The notes: generated from the letters alone by a model not told the origin. A stretch of 37,670 bases of DNA from Candidatus Omnitrophota bacterium (GCA_015231715.1 JADGBB010000008.1:1-37670), one strand, 5' to 3'; shown: positions 1 to 9,234, counted from the first letter of the stretch. Program-made: numbers and translations.

Positions 1-3000
1 AGAAATAGGTTTCTGAAGGACAAAGGAAAATATTTTCGGGCGAGAGAAGAAGGCGATCATTATATTATAAATACGGCGCTTGTGGTTATAACCGCGTATA
101 ACTCTGTATTTCCTGAAGCGAGAGCCTACACGGAACATTTGCTGGGGGTAATGGGGCATGAAAATAGGGAGTTTCGCGCTGAAGATAAAATGCGGGAATT
201 AATGAAAATGGATTTCGAAATAATACGCGAGGTAGCCCGTAAAGATGTGAAGATTGAAGCGGCATCAGTCGCGCGGATGGTAAAATTCCTAGCGGAATTG
301 AATTACGGACAGCTCAAAGACGACGATATCGCCCTCATTAAAGATATGGCCCTGCGCGATAAGGAAGCGGTTCTTTCCGGGCTTTTCGGGATTGTCGAAG
401 ACGAAAATGGCCTTAACAGCACTATGAAAGGGATCTCCCGAGCCATAGCGGACGTCGGAGGTAGCGATATATTTGACGATGTGGTCAGAAAATACGAAAA
501 GGAGCGCGACGGATATAAAAAAGCCGGTAAAAATGGCGCGGATAATGCTTTATTGTTCAGCTTGTATCTTCGTCAAACTGACCTTATGAGTATTCTTATG
601 TATATCGGCGGAGAAAAAGCCGTAAAGTTTTTTACTGATCTTATCGCGGTGAACAAAGATGCTTACGCGCATTTCGCCCGGTTTGTTTCTGTGGAACTTC
701 TCGAGAAAGGGAATATCGGGATAATAGAGATGTTGCGTGAACACGGTACCGGACCGCTTGTAGAGGCGGCTATGAAAGGCGGCGCGGAAGACAGGAATTT
801 ATCGCTTTTCAGACTTGTGGATATTCTTGCCGTCAGCCTCGACGCCGAAGCGTTCAAAAAGTGTTATTCCCCTGAATTCGAAAGCATGTTCTTCGATAAG
901 TCCTTTCGCCCTGACAATTTCAAGATCGTCAAAGATGAGACTGTGAGGTCGTATTTAATTTCTCAGCTTGTCGCGTTAATGGATACCGTTCAGTCACAGA
1001 AATCGCTGAAAAAACTGCTATCAACTTTTTGTGTTCTGAACGGCGAGGACCCGGCTGTTTACAGCGGTTTCTTCTTTGAAGAGATAGAGAACGACAACTG
1101 GATGAATTATGCGATGTATGCTAAGGTTCTGCGCTCTATGGGCGACTCACTTTCCTCCGATCCCGTATATTTTGAAAAGGCTCTTCAGGTGTACACCGCC
1201 GCTATGGATAATCTTCAGGACGGCATATTTAAGGAGATAGGCGATTCCGTGAAGGAGAACGACTTGTTCAGGGAATACGTTATAGATAAAGCTAATTCTG
1301 GAAATATAGAGGCGATCCGAATGCTCCTTGCTGAGCGTAAGGTTTTCATAACTCTTTGCGGTAAAGGGCTTCTAGCATTACAGCCCAATAATACTGTGCG
1401 GGCGTATATTGATAATCAGTTTAACCGAATTGTATCGTATTATTCAGATACCGTGAAGAGACATGAAATGTTCCTGGCCGACGGATATTTCCCTCCGCTT
1501 TTGGGCAAATTTACGGATGAAATACTTCCTGTCACGATCTCTGAGATCGAGGGAATGCTTAAAGACGGCGGGATAACCCTTAGCGAGGCGGAGATATACG
1601 GAATTATCAGAGAGATGAACTGTGATACGCGCGAACTCAAAAAAGTTATTGTTCCGAAACTTTCAATAACGGATACGGGCTATCGAGGCACGCGCGAAAA
1701 GGATAATGTCAACGCGCTTTATACGACGCGAGCTATAACAACCGCGGTTGTACATTACGGGTGGAAAGGCGGCGAGTTCGCCGGTAGAAGGAGCAACGGC
1801 AATGAAGACACGGGTCTTGCCGCGGGAAGGACAATAGTCTGGGAAATAGATTATGCACTGGCGGGAAAGATATCGAATGTTGACAGATTCGTATCCCTTG
1901 CGGTGAAAATGGCTGAGCCTATGCCGTCATATTCTTATAAACGAGGTATTCTTCTCGAAAAGAAAAGCGCGGCTTTGGTCATTAAAGAATTTATGGAGTA
2001 TCAGTCGGTAGAAACAGCTGCTGAAGACAGGATATTAAAAGCTGTAAAGGAAGCGCAAGGGCTGACATTAAGCCGAGATCGGACAGGTGAAGAAGAAAGA
2101 ATACTCGCTGATGTCCGTTCCGCGCTCACGGATCTCAGGCCGGACGGAGGCAAAGCGGCATTGACAAAAGATTACTACGAAAAAGTATACGGGTCTCTTG
2201 AGTTTTTTATCGAAAATGACCCGCTCGTCAATATAGCGGATATATCGGCTGTTCCGACCATTTCATTTATTTCAAAAAAATTGGGGCGAAAGCTTAATAT
2301 GCCTCCGTATGAAAGGACCGAAATATCGGGAGAAACTGTACAAACAGTAATGGCAACGATAATAAAAAAAATATTCGATGAAAATGATCTTCTCGGGCTT
2401 GCCGCGTATCTTGACGCTGTTTCTCCGGAGCTATTGGACGAGACAGCCCAAAGTTCGGAATTAAGAGCATATTTCAGAAAGCTATTGAATAAAGGTCTTT
2501 CCCGGGAAAGTAATTTTAATTTTACTCTCTTTTTTAGGGTGATGGAAGGCGCGGGACTATTGAAATATGTATTGCCGGGTCTTGACGCGGTAAGATTCAA
2601 AGAGAGAAGAGAAATGCGGATCGGAGACGAGCGCGTTAAACTCACCGCGCTTGATCACGCTTTCGCTATGGCCGAATCGGCCGAACGTGACATTAAGTCG
2701 GGGGAAGTAACGGATATCAGCCCTTCGATGCTATATATCGCTATTTTTGGTATCGAAATGTCTTCGGCTAGGGATCACAGCGGAGATTGGTACCTTCTTG
2801 AAGATACACTCAAAAAAACCGCCGCGTCTTTAGGTTTTAATGAAAGGGATATCGCATTGTTCTACGAAATAATACAGCTTGAAAAAGAGATAAGCCGCGA
2901 GACTGAAAGAGGCGGACTTGAGAAAAACTTACTGAGCACGAGAAATATATCAAACTTTCCGAAAAAGACACAGGGAGAAATTAGGATTAATTCGGATAAC

Positions 3001-4128
3001 CTGACAGCCCGGGAGGTTAAAATGCTTGCCTCCGCCTCATCGTACCTCGCTTTCAAGGATATAACCGCGGAAGTTGACAGACCAGATGTTATAGAAGTTG
3101 CCGAAAAAGTTTTTGCCGCTCAAATGGAGCGCTTTGATACGCTTGACGCGAAGATCCATGAAGCATTGAAAAGACGGGACGGTATTCCTTCCTATTCACA
3201 AACTAAGGCACAGAAAAAAGAATGGGATTTGGCGCAGAATGAAATAAGAAAACTTGTCGAGGAATATAACAGATATGATATTCCGGCGGAATTGACAGAC
3301 GGAAAAGATAAAGACGCGATCGAGCAATTAAATAAAGACGCCGTTTTTTATCAGAACGTCCGCGCGGTCACAAGAGTGATCAGGTCCGGGCTTATTCAAA
3401 GGATGATGGCTAATGTCAGAGCGCAAGGAAACTCCCATGTTGACGCGGATACGGACTTACTGATAAAAACAGCCGTATCGGCAGGTCTTTCGATACCGAC
3501 AAATATCCATGACGGACGTTATACACTTATGGTCGACGGTGCTATGTACCGGAATGAGAAGGAGAAAGAATCGGATGTAAGAGGATATAGACTTGCTGAC
3601 GGTAAATACATATGTGCCGGAGACAGGTTTGAAATAGAAACGGCCGACACCGAGAACGCGGATAACATTATCGCGCATTTGGGAACTATCTTCGGACGCT
3701 CTAGCGATCAGGAAGCATACAGGCATGTGATCGTCGCGGTTTCGGGCGAAATGCCGCCGGAAGATATATTGCGCATAGAAAATGCCGCTCACGGGATAAG
3801 GATCATAAGAGCGGATACCGAAAGATTTAATGAAATAACCGATGCTGACAGGCGGCGTGATATCAGGTTCGGTTTGTACGCGATGATGCTCGCCGCCAGA
3901 AGAATTACGGAAGAAGATGTTATGGAAGAAAGCTCTGTTTACAAACTTCTCAAGTTTTTTCTTGACGCGAGAGGAGATGAAGAAAACGATAATAGTTCAT
4001 CCTTGATAGAAGCTATAGTTAAAGGCAAACTGACCGCTGTTATCAAATACAACATTTCGCTTCTGCCTGCTGCCATATGGGATAAACCGGAATATTATGC
4101 CGTGACGGCGGCGCTCATATCGGCCTAG
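1..4128 (+). CDS. 3' part of a giant, mostly helical orphan protein with a degenerate GlnD-like HD domain
   Basis: The frame is open from the first base of the window, so the gene starts upstream. A GTG at 82 is a possible start but has no Shine-Dalgarno sequence, and the codons before it read as protein. At least 1375 residues are visible, largely alpha-helical, with no signal peptide or membrane segment. Counting from the GTG codon, residues about 785-960 resemble the HD region of GlnD (PII uridylyltransferase). There is an AGLLKYVLPGLDAV stretch, then LDHAF, then FGIEMSSARDHSGDW where GlnD has a HDIAKGRGGDHS-like motif. The metal-binding His-Asp pair is replaced by Phe-Gly, so this domain is probably not catalytic. 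The rest is unrecognised. Codons rich in GCG, CGC and CGG set the gene apart from its AT-rich neighbours. It is consistent with the giant proteins known from Omnitrophota; its function is unknown. Confidence 0.75.
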   Translation, partial: RNRFLKDKGKYFRAREEGDHYIINTALVVITAYNSVFPEARAYTEHLLGVMGHENREFRAEDKMRELMKMDFEIIREVARKDVKIEAASVARMVKFLAELNYGQLKDDDIALIKDMALRDKEAVLSGLFGIVEDENGLNSTMKGISRAIADVGGSDIFDDVVRKYEKERDGYKKAGKNGADNALLFSLYLRQTDLMSILMYIGGEKAVKFFTDLIAVNKDAYAHFARFVSVELLEKGNIGIIEMLREHGTGPLVEAAMKGGAEDRNLSLFRLVDILAVSLDAEAFKKCYSPEFESMFFDKSFRPDNFKIVKDETVRSYLISQLVALMDTVQSQKSLKKLLSTFCVLNGEDPAVYSGFFFEEIENDNWMNYAMYAKVLRSMGDSLSSDPVYFEKALQVYTAAMDNLQDGIFKEIGDSVKENDLFREYVIDKANSGNIEAIRMLLAERKVFITLCGKGLLALQPNNTVRAYIDNQFNRIVSYYSDTVKRHEMFLADGYFPPLLGKFTDEILPVTISEIEGMLKDGGITLSEAEIYGIIREMNCDTRELKKVIVPKLSITDTGYRGTREKDNVNALYTTRAITTAVVHYGWKGGEFAGRRSNGNEDTGLAAGRTIVWEIDYALAGKISNVDRFVSLAVKMAEPMPSYSYKRGILLEKKSAALVIKEFMEYQSVETAAEDRILKAVKEAQGLTLSRDRTGEEERILADVRSALTDLRPDGGKAALTKDYYEKVYGSLEFFIENDPLVNIADISAVPTISFISKKLGRKLNMPPYERTEISGETVQTVMATIIKKIFDENDLLGLAAYLDAVSPELLDETAQSSELRAYFRKLLNKGLSRESNFNFTLFFRVMEGAGLLKYVLPGLDAVRFKERREMRIGDERVKLTALDHAFAMAESAERDIKSGEVTDISPSMLYIAIFGIEMSSARDHSGDWYLLEDTLKKTAASLGFNERDIALFYEIIQLEKEISRETERGGLEKNLLSTRNISNFPKKTQGEIRINSDNLTAREVKMLASASSYLAFKDITAEVDRPDVIEVAEKVFAAQMERFDTLDAKIHEALKRRDGIPSYSQTKAQKKEWDLAQNEIRKLVEEYNRYDIPAELTDGKDKDAIEQLNKDAVFYQNVRAVTRVIRSGLIQRMMANVRAQGNSHVDADTDLLIKTAVSAGLSIPTNIHDGRYTLMVDGAMYRNEKEKESDVRGYRLADGKYICAGDRFEIETADTENADNIIAHLGTIFGRSSDQEAYRHVIVAVSGEMPPEDILRIENAAHGIRIIRADTERFNEITDADRRRDIRFGLYAMMLAARRITEEDVMEESSVYKLLKFFLDARGDEENDNSSSLIEAIVKGKLTAVIKYNISLLPAAIWDKPEYYAVTAALISA

Positions 4129-4133
4129 TTAAG

Positions 4134-4162
4134 TTGACATTTGCCAAAGCGTATGCTACTTT
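4134..4162 (+). promoter_or_regulatory. Sigma70-type promoter of gatC with extended -10
   Basis: TTGACA at 4134-4139, a 17-base spacer, and TACTTT at 4157-4162 preceded by TG at 4154-4155. The expected transcription start is about 4169-4170, on the ATG of gatC at 4170, so the mRNA would be leaderless. It begins 6 bases after the stop codon of the upstream giant gene. Confidence 0.7.
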
Positions 4163-4169
4163 AATGAAC

Positions 4170-4472
4170 ATGAAAAATAATAATCACAATATATCCGAAG
4201 ATACTGTCGCTGCTGTGGCTAATTTGGCTAGGTTGTCTTTGTCCTCTGAAGATATAAAGCTGTTTCAGAAACAGCTGGCGCCGATTTTGGAGTATATCGC
4301 TCAGTTGGATGAGGTTGATATTACAGGCATTCAGCCGACCTCGCATGTGCTTCCTTCGATGAAAGATGTTTTTCGGGAAGATATTGTACATGAATGTTTA
4401 TCAAATGAAGAAGCGCTTGAAAACGCGCCGGATAAAGGCGATGGTTTTTTTAAAGTTCCTCAAGTTATATAA
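4170..4472 (+). CDS. gatC: Glutamyl/aspartyl-tRNA amidotransferase subunit C
   Basis: GatC is the small subunit of GatCAB, which amidates Glu-tRNA(Gln) and/or Asp-tRNA(Asn) in the cytoplasm. It wraps around and stabilises GatA. At 100 residues it has the usual family length. Family features are the N-terminal helix VAAVANLARLSLS, the segment LDEVDITGIQPTSHV and the C-terminal FFKVPQVI. The ATG at 4170 is chosen because the upstream TTG at 4134 lies inside the -35 box. ATG 4164 in the same frame is an alternative that adds two residues. No Shine-Dalgarno sequence is visible, and the promoter geometry suggests a leaderless message. It is followed 19 bases later by gatA and then gatB, the classical order. 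Confidence 0.93.
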   Translation: MKNNNHNISEDTVAAVANLARLSLSSEDIKLFQKQLAPILEYIAQLDEVDITGIQPTSHVLPSMKDVFREDIVHECLSNEEALENAPDKGDGFFKVPQVI

Positions 4473-4491
4473 GAATTCAAATAGGTCATAA

Positions 4492-5874
4492 ATGAAAACA
4501 ATCGATGAATATAGATTAGAGATTAAAACTAAAGGTGTGAAGCCGGTTGCTGCTGATGTTGTTGAGCGTATCGTTAAAATCGATAAAGATATTCATGCTT
4601 TCTGTTCTATAGAATCCGAGTACATAAAAACAAGAGCACTTGAAATTCAGTCTCAAGGTGTTCTTAGCGGTGTTCCTGTTGCGGTTAAAGATAATATCTG
4701 CATTAAAGGGGTACTTACTACTTGTGCTTCTAAAGTTTTGGAAGGATTTAAACCGCCATACAATGCGACTGTTATTGAAAAACTGAAAAAGGCTGATGCT
4801 CTTATAGTTCCTAGGGCCAATATGGATGAGTTCGCTTTTGGTTCAAGCTGTGAAACTTCTTGTTACGGTCCTACAAAAAATCCGCATGATCTAGAACGTA
4901 TACCGGGAGGATCAAGCGGAGGTTCGGCAGCAAGCGTTGCTTCCGGTGAAGTTCCGCTTGCGATAGGAAGTGATACCGGCGGGTCGATAAGACAGCCTGC
5001 TGCTATGTGCGGTGTTATTGGATTGAAACCGACCTATGGAAGGGTGTCTAGGTACGGTCTTATTGCTTTTGCTTCAAGTCTAGATCAGATAGGCACATTT
5101 TCTAATAACATGCTTGATTGTGCAGAACTATTAGAGGTCATTGCGGGATACGATCCTAAAGATTCTACTTCAGTTAATATTGATGTGCCGAAATATAAAG
5201 ATAGTGTCGGTAAAGATATAAAAGGGTTAAAGATAGGTTTGCCTAAAGAATATTTTATCGATGGAATTGAAAAAGATATTATTGCGCGCATCGAAGAAGC
5301 TAAATCAAAATTAAAAGCAAAAGGCGCTGAGTTCATTGAGATTTCTTTGCCGCATACAAAATATGCAGTCAGCTGTTATTACATTATAGGGCCGGCTGAG
5401 GCAAGCAGTAATCTTGCTCGTTACGAAGGAGTTCATTACGGCAGGCGCAGTTCAAAAGCGGCTAATATTATTGAGATGTATAAAGAAAGTAGAAATGAAG
5501 GTTTCGGCGCCGAAGTTAAAAGAAGAGTCCTACTTGGTACATACTCACTTTCAAGCGGATACTATGATGCTTTTTATTTGAAGGCTCAAAAAGTCAGAAC
5601 AAAAATTGCCGATGATTTTAAAAAAGCTTTTGAAACATGCGACTGTATACTTACACCGACAACGCCGACGACTGCTTTCAAAATAGGTGAAAAAGTCGAA
5701 GACCCCCTGCAAATGTATTTAGCCGATATCTTTACGATCCCGGCAAATCTTGCGGGTATCCCGGCAATGTCAGTGCCGTGCGGAAAAGACTCAAAAAAAT
5801 TACCGGTAGGCTTACAGCTAATGGCCAAAGCTTTCGACGAAGAAATGCTATTACGCGTAGGAAGCGCGATATAA
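4492..5874 (+). CDS. gatA: Glutamyl/aspartyl-tRNA amidotransferase subunit A
   Basis: GatA is the amidase subunit of GatCAB. It hydrolyses glutamine and passes ammonia to GatB. The amidase-signature Ser-cisSer-Lys triad is intact: Lys66 in VAVKDNI, cis-Ser141 in GGSSGGS and nucleophile Ser165 in DTGGSIRQ. The spacings of 75 and 99 residues match characterised GatA proteins. At 460 residues it is about 20-25 residues shorter than usual. It stops right after the conserved VGLQLMAKAFDEEMLLRV block and lacks the usual tail. A weak AGG lies 6 bases before the ATG. The gap to gatB is 4 bases. Confidence 0.95.
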   Translation: MKTIDEYRLEIKTKGVKPVAADVVERIVKIDKDIHAFCSIESEYIKTRALEIQSQGVLSGVPVAVKDNICIKGVLTTCASKVLEGFKPPYNATVIEKLKKADALIVPRANMDEFAFGSSCETSCYGPTKNPHDLERIPGGSSGGSAASVASGEVPLAIGSDTGGSIRQPAAMCGVIGLKPTYGRVSRYGLIAFASSLDQIGTFSNNMLDCAELLEVIAGYDPKDSTSVNIDVPKYKDSVGKDIKGLKIGLPKEYFIDGIEKDIIARIEEAKSKLKAKGAEFIEISLPHTKYAVSCYYIIGPAEASSNLARYEGVHYGRRSSKAANIIEMYKESRNEGFGAEVKRRVLLGTYSLSSGYYDAFYLKAQKVRTKIADDFKKAFETCDCILTPTTPTTAFKIGEKVEDPLQMYLADIFTIPANLAGIPAMSVPCGKDSKKLPVGLQLMAKAFDEEMLLRVGSAI

Positions 5875-5878
5875 AAAT

Positions 5879-7306
5879 ATGAAATACGAAACAGTTATAG
5901 GATTAGAAGTACATGTTCAGTTGGATACTGCAACTAAAATATTCTGTTCATGTCCAAATAAATTCGGAGCTGCCCCGAACACAAACGTTTGTCCGGTTTG
6001 TTTAGGTATGCCAGGATCTCTGCCGGTATTTAATAAAAAAGCATTGGAACATTCGATAAGCATAGCTTGTGCACTTGAATGTGAAGTGCAGAATATAATG
6101 AAATTTGACCGCAAAAATTATTATTATCCTGACTTGCCTAAAAATTATCAGATAAGCCAGTTCGATATGCCGCTAGCTTTTAACGGCAAAATTGAAATTG
6201 ACCTTGAAGACGGCACAAAGAAAATAATAGGCATAACTAGAGCTCATATGGAAGAAGATGCCGGTAAGCTTCTGCATTCTTCAAGCGGATACACTCAAGT
6301 TGATCTGAACAGAACCGGAACACCTTTACTTGAAATAGTTTCGGAACCTGATATGACGTCTCCGTATGAAGCATATGAATATTTAACTAATTTGAAAAGC
6401 ATTATAAAATATCTCGGTGTTTCGGATTGTAATATGGAAGAAGGCAGCCTTAGATGCGACGCTAATATTTCTTTAAAGCCGGAAGGGCAGAAAGAGTTTG
6501 GCACTAAGGTAGAAATTAAAAATCTGAATTCTTTTAAGGCCGTTAGAGAAGCTCTTAGCTACGAAGTTGAAAGACAGCGCGACAAACTAAAAGACGGTGA
6601 AACTATAATTCAAGAGACAAGATTGTGGGATGAAAATAAATGTATTACTACTTCAATGAGATCAAAAGAAGGTTCACACGATTATAGATATTTTACCGAT
6701 CCTGATCTTGTCCCTTTTGAAATATCCAAAGAGTTAGTAAAAAACAAAAAAAGATCTTTGCCAGAACTTCCTAAAGATAAAAGAATAAGGTTCCAAAAAG
6801 AATATGATTTGACTCTTGCCGATACAAATGTGATCATAGCGGAAAAAGAAATAGCGGATTTTTTTGAACAAACATCTAAAATATCAAAAGATCCAAAAAA
6901 GACTTCAAACTGGGTTAAAGGCGAAATAATGATGCATCTTAAGGACAAAAATGTCAGCATCGCTGAATTAACCCTTACTCCGGAATATTTAGCCGAAGTT
7001 ATCAGTTTGGTTTCATCGGGCAAAGTAAGTAATTTAGTTGCTAAAGAAATACTTGATGAAACTATTTCTACCGGAAAAAGACCGAACGCAATAATGAAAG
7101 ATAAAGGGCTTGAGCAGGTTTCCAATGAAGGTGAGCTTGAGAAGATAGTGGACGAAGTTATTGCAGCGAATGCCCAATCAGTTAAAGATCTTAAAACGGG
7201 TAAACAAAATGCTTTAAGTTTTCTTATTGGGCAAGTCATGAAGTTGTCAAAAGGCAAAGCGAATCCTAAGGTAGCCGGAGATATGCTTCGAAATAAACTT
7301 TCGTAG
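5879..7306 (+). CDS. gatB: Glutamyl/aspartyl-tRNA amidotransferase subunit B
   Basis: GatB is the kinase/transamidase subunit. It phosphorylates the misacylated Glu or Asp and exchanges the phosphate for ammonia. The N-terminal GatB/PET112 catalytic domain opens with YETVIGLEVHVQL. It carries the zinc-site cysteines in CSCPNKF and CPVCLGMPG and the signature YYPDLPKNYQISQFD. The C-terminal YqeY-like tRNA-binding tail runs from about residue 330 and ends GKANPKVAGDMLRNKL. The length of 475 residues is typical. There is no clear Shine-Dalgarno sequence, so translation is probably coupled to gatA. Confidence 0.96.
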   Translation: MKYETVIGLEVHVQLDTATKIFCSCPNKFGAAPNTNVCPVCLGMPGSLPVFNKKALEHSISIACALECEVQNIMKFDRKNYYYPDLPKNYQISQFDMPLAFNGKIEIDLEDGTKKIIGITRAHMEEDAGKLLHSSSGYTQVDLNRTGTPLLEIVSEPDMTSPYEAYEYLTNLKSIIKYLGVSDCNMEEGSLRCDANISLKPEGQKEFGTKVEIKNLNSFKAVREALSYEVERQRDKLKDGETIIQETRLWDENKCITTSMRSKEGSHDYRYFTDPDLVPFEISKELVKNKKRSLPELPKDKRIRFQKEYDLTLADTNVIIAEKEIADFFEQTSKISKDPKKTSNWVKGEIMMHLKDKNVSIAELTLTPEYLAEVISLVSSGKVSNLVAKEILDETISTGKRPNAIMKDKGLEQVSNEGELEKIVDEVIAANAQSVKDLKTGKQNALSFLIGQVMKLSKGKANPKVAGDMLRNKLS

Positions 7307-7347
7307 AATACTTGCAACATCTTTCTGAAGTCTTAATCTTGATAATT

Positions 7348-8238
7348 ATGAGAAATGAGAGAATTATATATTTAGTAATTATTGTTATACTGCTTGGTGT
7401 CGTGGCCTTTAAGTTTTTTGGGGAGAAGAAGGGCGAAGTAAACAGATTAACGTCTCCTAATGTAGTTTATACCGATTTTCCTGAGGAACCGGCTATAATT
7501 AAAAAAAGTACGGCTCCCGCAAAAAAAATTCCCGATGTTATAGAAAACGAATATTTGCTTGCAGTTGTTATTGATGATTTTGGATATGCAAATTCAACGT
7601 TCAGTCTTTTAGAGACGCTAGACGGTCCTATAACAATGGCTGTTCTTCCTAACTTAACATATTCTAAAGCTGCCGCTTTGCTTGCCGAAAAAAAAGATTT
7701 CGAAGTTATTCTGCATCTACCAATGCAGCCAACATCCGACAAAGCGCCTTTAGAAAAAAACACGATAATGATAGGGATGCTGCCTGTAGAGATAAAAGAT
7801 ATTATTAAAAATGATTTGACTTCATTGAGCAATGTTAAAGGAATTTCAAATCATATGGGGTCAAAAGCAACTGCTGATATGAAAATTATGAATGAAATAA
7901 TGGCTTTTGCAAAAAAAAATAATATGTTTTTTTTGGACAGTTACACTAATAAAGATACTGTTTGCTGCAGTGTGGCCGGCCCTAAAGGAGTTTCTTGCTA
8001 CAAACGAGACATATTTATAGATAATATTGCGGACAAAGATCTAATAAAAGAACAGTTTGAAAAGGCAGTTGATCTGGCAAAGAAAAAAGGCAGTGCGATA
8101 GCTATCGGACATGACAAATTACTTACAATACAAGTTTTAGCCGAAGAATTTCCTAAGTTACATAAGGACAATGTTAGATTAGTAAAAGTATCTGAACTTA
8201 TAGATGATAATAACATGTCAAAAGTAAATGGGGCATAG
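7348..8238 (+). CDS. Divergent polysaccharide deacetylase (DUF610/YibQ type), membrane-anchored
   Basis: About 296 residues. One N-terminal membrane segment (RIIYLVIIVILLGVVAFKFF) is followed by a short linker and a divergent polysaccharide deacetylase domain (Pfam Polysacc_deac_2). Visible landmarks are LAVVIDDFGYA near the start, FEVILHLPMQP, GISNHMGS, FFLDSYT and AIAIGHDK. YibQ-like proteins sit in the envelope of Gram-negative bacteria, often near peptidoglycan hydrolase genes; their substrate is not firmly known. ATG 7348 is chosen over an in-frame TTG at 7312, because it places the charged MRNER directly before the membrane segment. The gene ends 1 base before tsaD, so the two are probably coupled. 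Confidence 0.82.
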   Translation: MRNERIIYLVIIVILLGVVAFKFFGEKKGEVNRLTSPNVVYTDFPEEPAIIKKSTAPAKKIPDVIENEYLLAVVIDDFGYANSTFSLLETLDGPITMAVLPNLTYSKAAALLAEKKDFEVILHLPMQPTSDKAPLEKNTIMIGMLPVEIKDIIKNDLTSLSNVKGISNHMGSKATADMKIMNEIMAFAKKNNMFFLDSYTNKDTVCCSVAGPKGVSCYKRDIFIDNIADKDLIKEQFEKAVDLAKKKGSAIAIGHDKLLTIQVLAEEFPKLHKDNVRLVKVSELIDDNNMSKVNGA

Positions 8239-8239
8239 C

Positions 8240-9202
8240 ATGCTGACGTTGGGAATTGAAACATCATGTGATGAGACAGCCGTAAGTATAGTCAAAGATT
8301 CCAAAGTTTTATCCAACGAAATATCTTCTAGTGTACATCTGCATTCTGAATACGGAGGAGTGATCCCGGAAATAGCTTCAAGGTATCACACGGAATTCAT
8401 TTATGATGTTTATAAAAAAGCAATTGAAGATGCTAAAGTAAATATCAAGGATATCGATCTCATAGCTTATACAGAAACTCCGGGACTTCCGGGTTCATTA
8501 ATTGTTGGAACTGCTTTTGCGAAGGCATTATCGTATGCTGCGGATATTCCTCTTTCGGGAGTGGATCATTTAAAAGCGCATATTATTTCATCTCTTGTGA
8601 ATAAGGAAGACGGCCTTATGGACAAATTGTTCCCGTTTATCGGGGTAGTTATATCAGGCGGGCATACAAGTATTTATGATTGCAGAGCGCTTGATGATTT
8701 CAGGATAATCGGAAGGACATTGGATGATGCTGTCGGTGAAGCTTTTGACAAAGTGGCAAAAATATTGAATATGGGATATCCCGGAGGACCTTTAGTCGAA
8801 AAAATGTCTGATGGTTATAAAGGTGAAGAGATAAGTTTTCCTAAAGCTTATTTGAAAAATTTACCCGGTATAGATTTTAGTTTTAGCGGGATCAAAACAT
8901 CAGTGCTGTATTATTGGAGAGATTCAGAAAAAAATGAGAATGAAATAAAAAAAATTTGTTTTTCTTTTCAAAACGCGGTAAAAGATGTGATAGGGTATAA
9001 GATCAAAGATGCTATCGACAAAACAGGTTACAAAACATTATTAGCCGGAGGCGGGGTCATAAACAATTCGGCGATAAGGAATACTATAACTCTTGTTTGC
9101 GCCGAAAAAGAAGTATCTTTGTACCTGCCCGAAAAAGAATACTGTTCGGACAATGCCGCAATGATAGCTTTTTTTGCGCAGGAAGAATATAAAAAAAGCT
9201 AG
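8240..9202 (+). CDS. tsaD: tRNA N6-adenosine threonylcarbamoyltransferase TsaD
   Basis: TsaD transfers threonylcarbamoyl from TC-AMP to A37 of ANN-decoding tRNAs (t6A), working with TsaB and TsaE. It has the ASKHA fold. The metal-binding HxxxH is VDHLKAHI. Other family motifs are LGIETSCDETAVSIV at the N-terminus, EYGGVIPEIASRYH, VISGGHTS, DDAVGEAFDKVAKIL, YPGGP and LLAGGGVINN. At 320 residues it is slightly short for the family. ATG 8240 gives the canonical N-terminus; an ATG at 8228 overlaps the previous gene and would add four atypical residues. Confidence 0.95.
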   Translation: MLTLGIETSCDETAVSIVKDSKVLSNEISSSVHLHSEYGGVIPEIASRYHTEFIYDVYKKAIEDAKVNIKDIDLIAYTETPGLPGSLIVGTAFAKALSYAADIPLSGVDHLKAHIISSLVNKEDGLMDKLFPFIGVVISGGHTSIYDCRALDDFRIIGRTLDDAVGEAFDKVAKILNMGYPGGPLVEKMSDGYKGEEISFPKAYLKNLPGIDFSFSGIKTSVLYYWRDSEKNENEIKKICFSFQNAVKDVIGYKIKDAIDKTGYKTLLAGGGVINNSAIRNTITLVCAEKEVSLYLPEKEYCSDNAAMIAFFAQEEYKKS

Positions 9203-9222
9203 AAATTAAAATAGGAAAAGAG

Positions 9223-9228
9223 TACAAT
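9223..9228 (+). promoter_or_regulatory. Candidate -10 box before the MgtC-like gene
   Basis: TACAAT ends 6 bases before the ATG at 9235, so transcription would start at or next to the start codon. Seventeen bases upstream, TAGAAA at 9200-9205 matches four of six -35 consensus positions. There is no Shine-Dalgarno sequence. This is a second case of leaderless geometry, weaker than the one at gatC. Confidence 0.4.
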
Positions 9229-9234
9229 ATAAAT

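Noticed and set aside
82..84. GTG as the true start of the first gene
   Set aside because: No Shine-Dalgarno sequence, and the frame stays open with protein-like codons back to base 1, so the gene most likely begins outside the window.
4134..4169. TTG start giving a longer GatC
   Set aside because: The TTG is part of the -35 box of the promoter, and the extra residues do not match GatC.
6682..7320. 212-codon open frame on the minus strand
   Set aside because: It lies entirely antisense to gatB, which has full family identity; its translation is low-complexity Ser/Leu/Phe-rich, as expected of a shadow frame.
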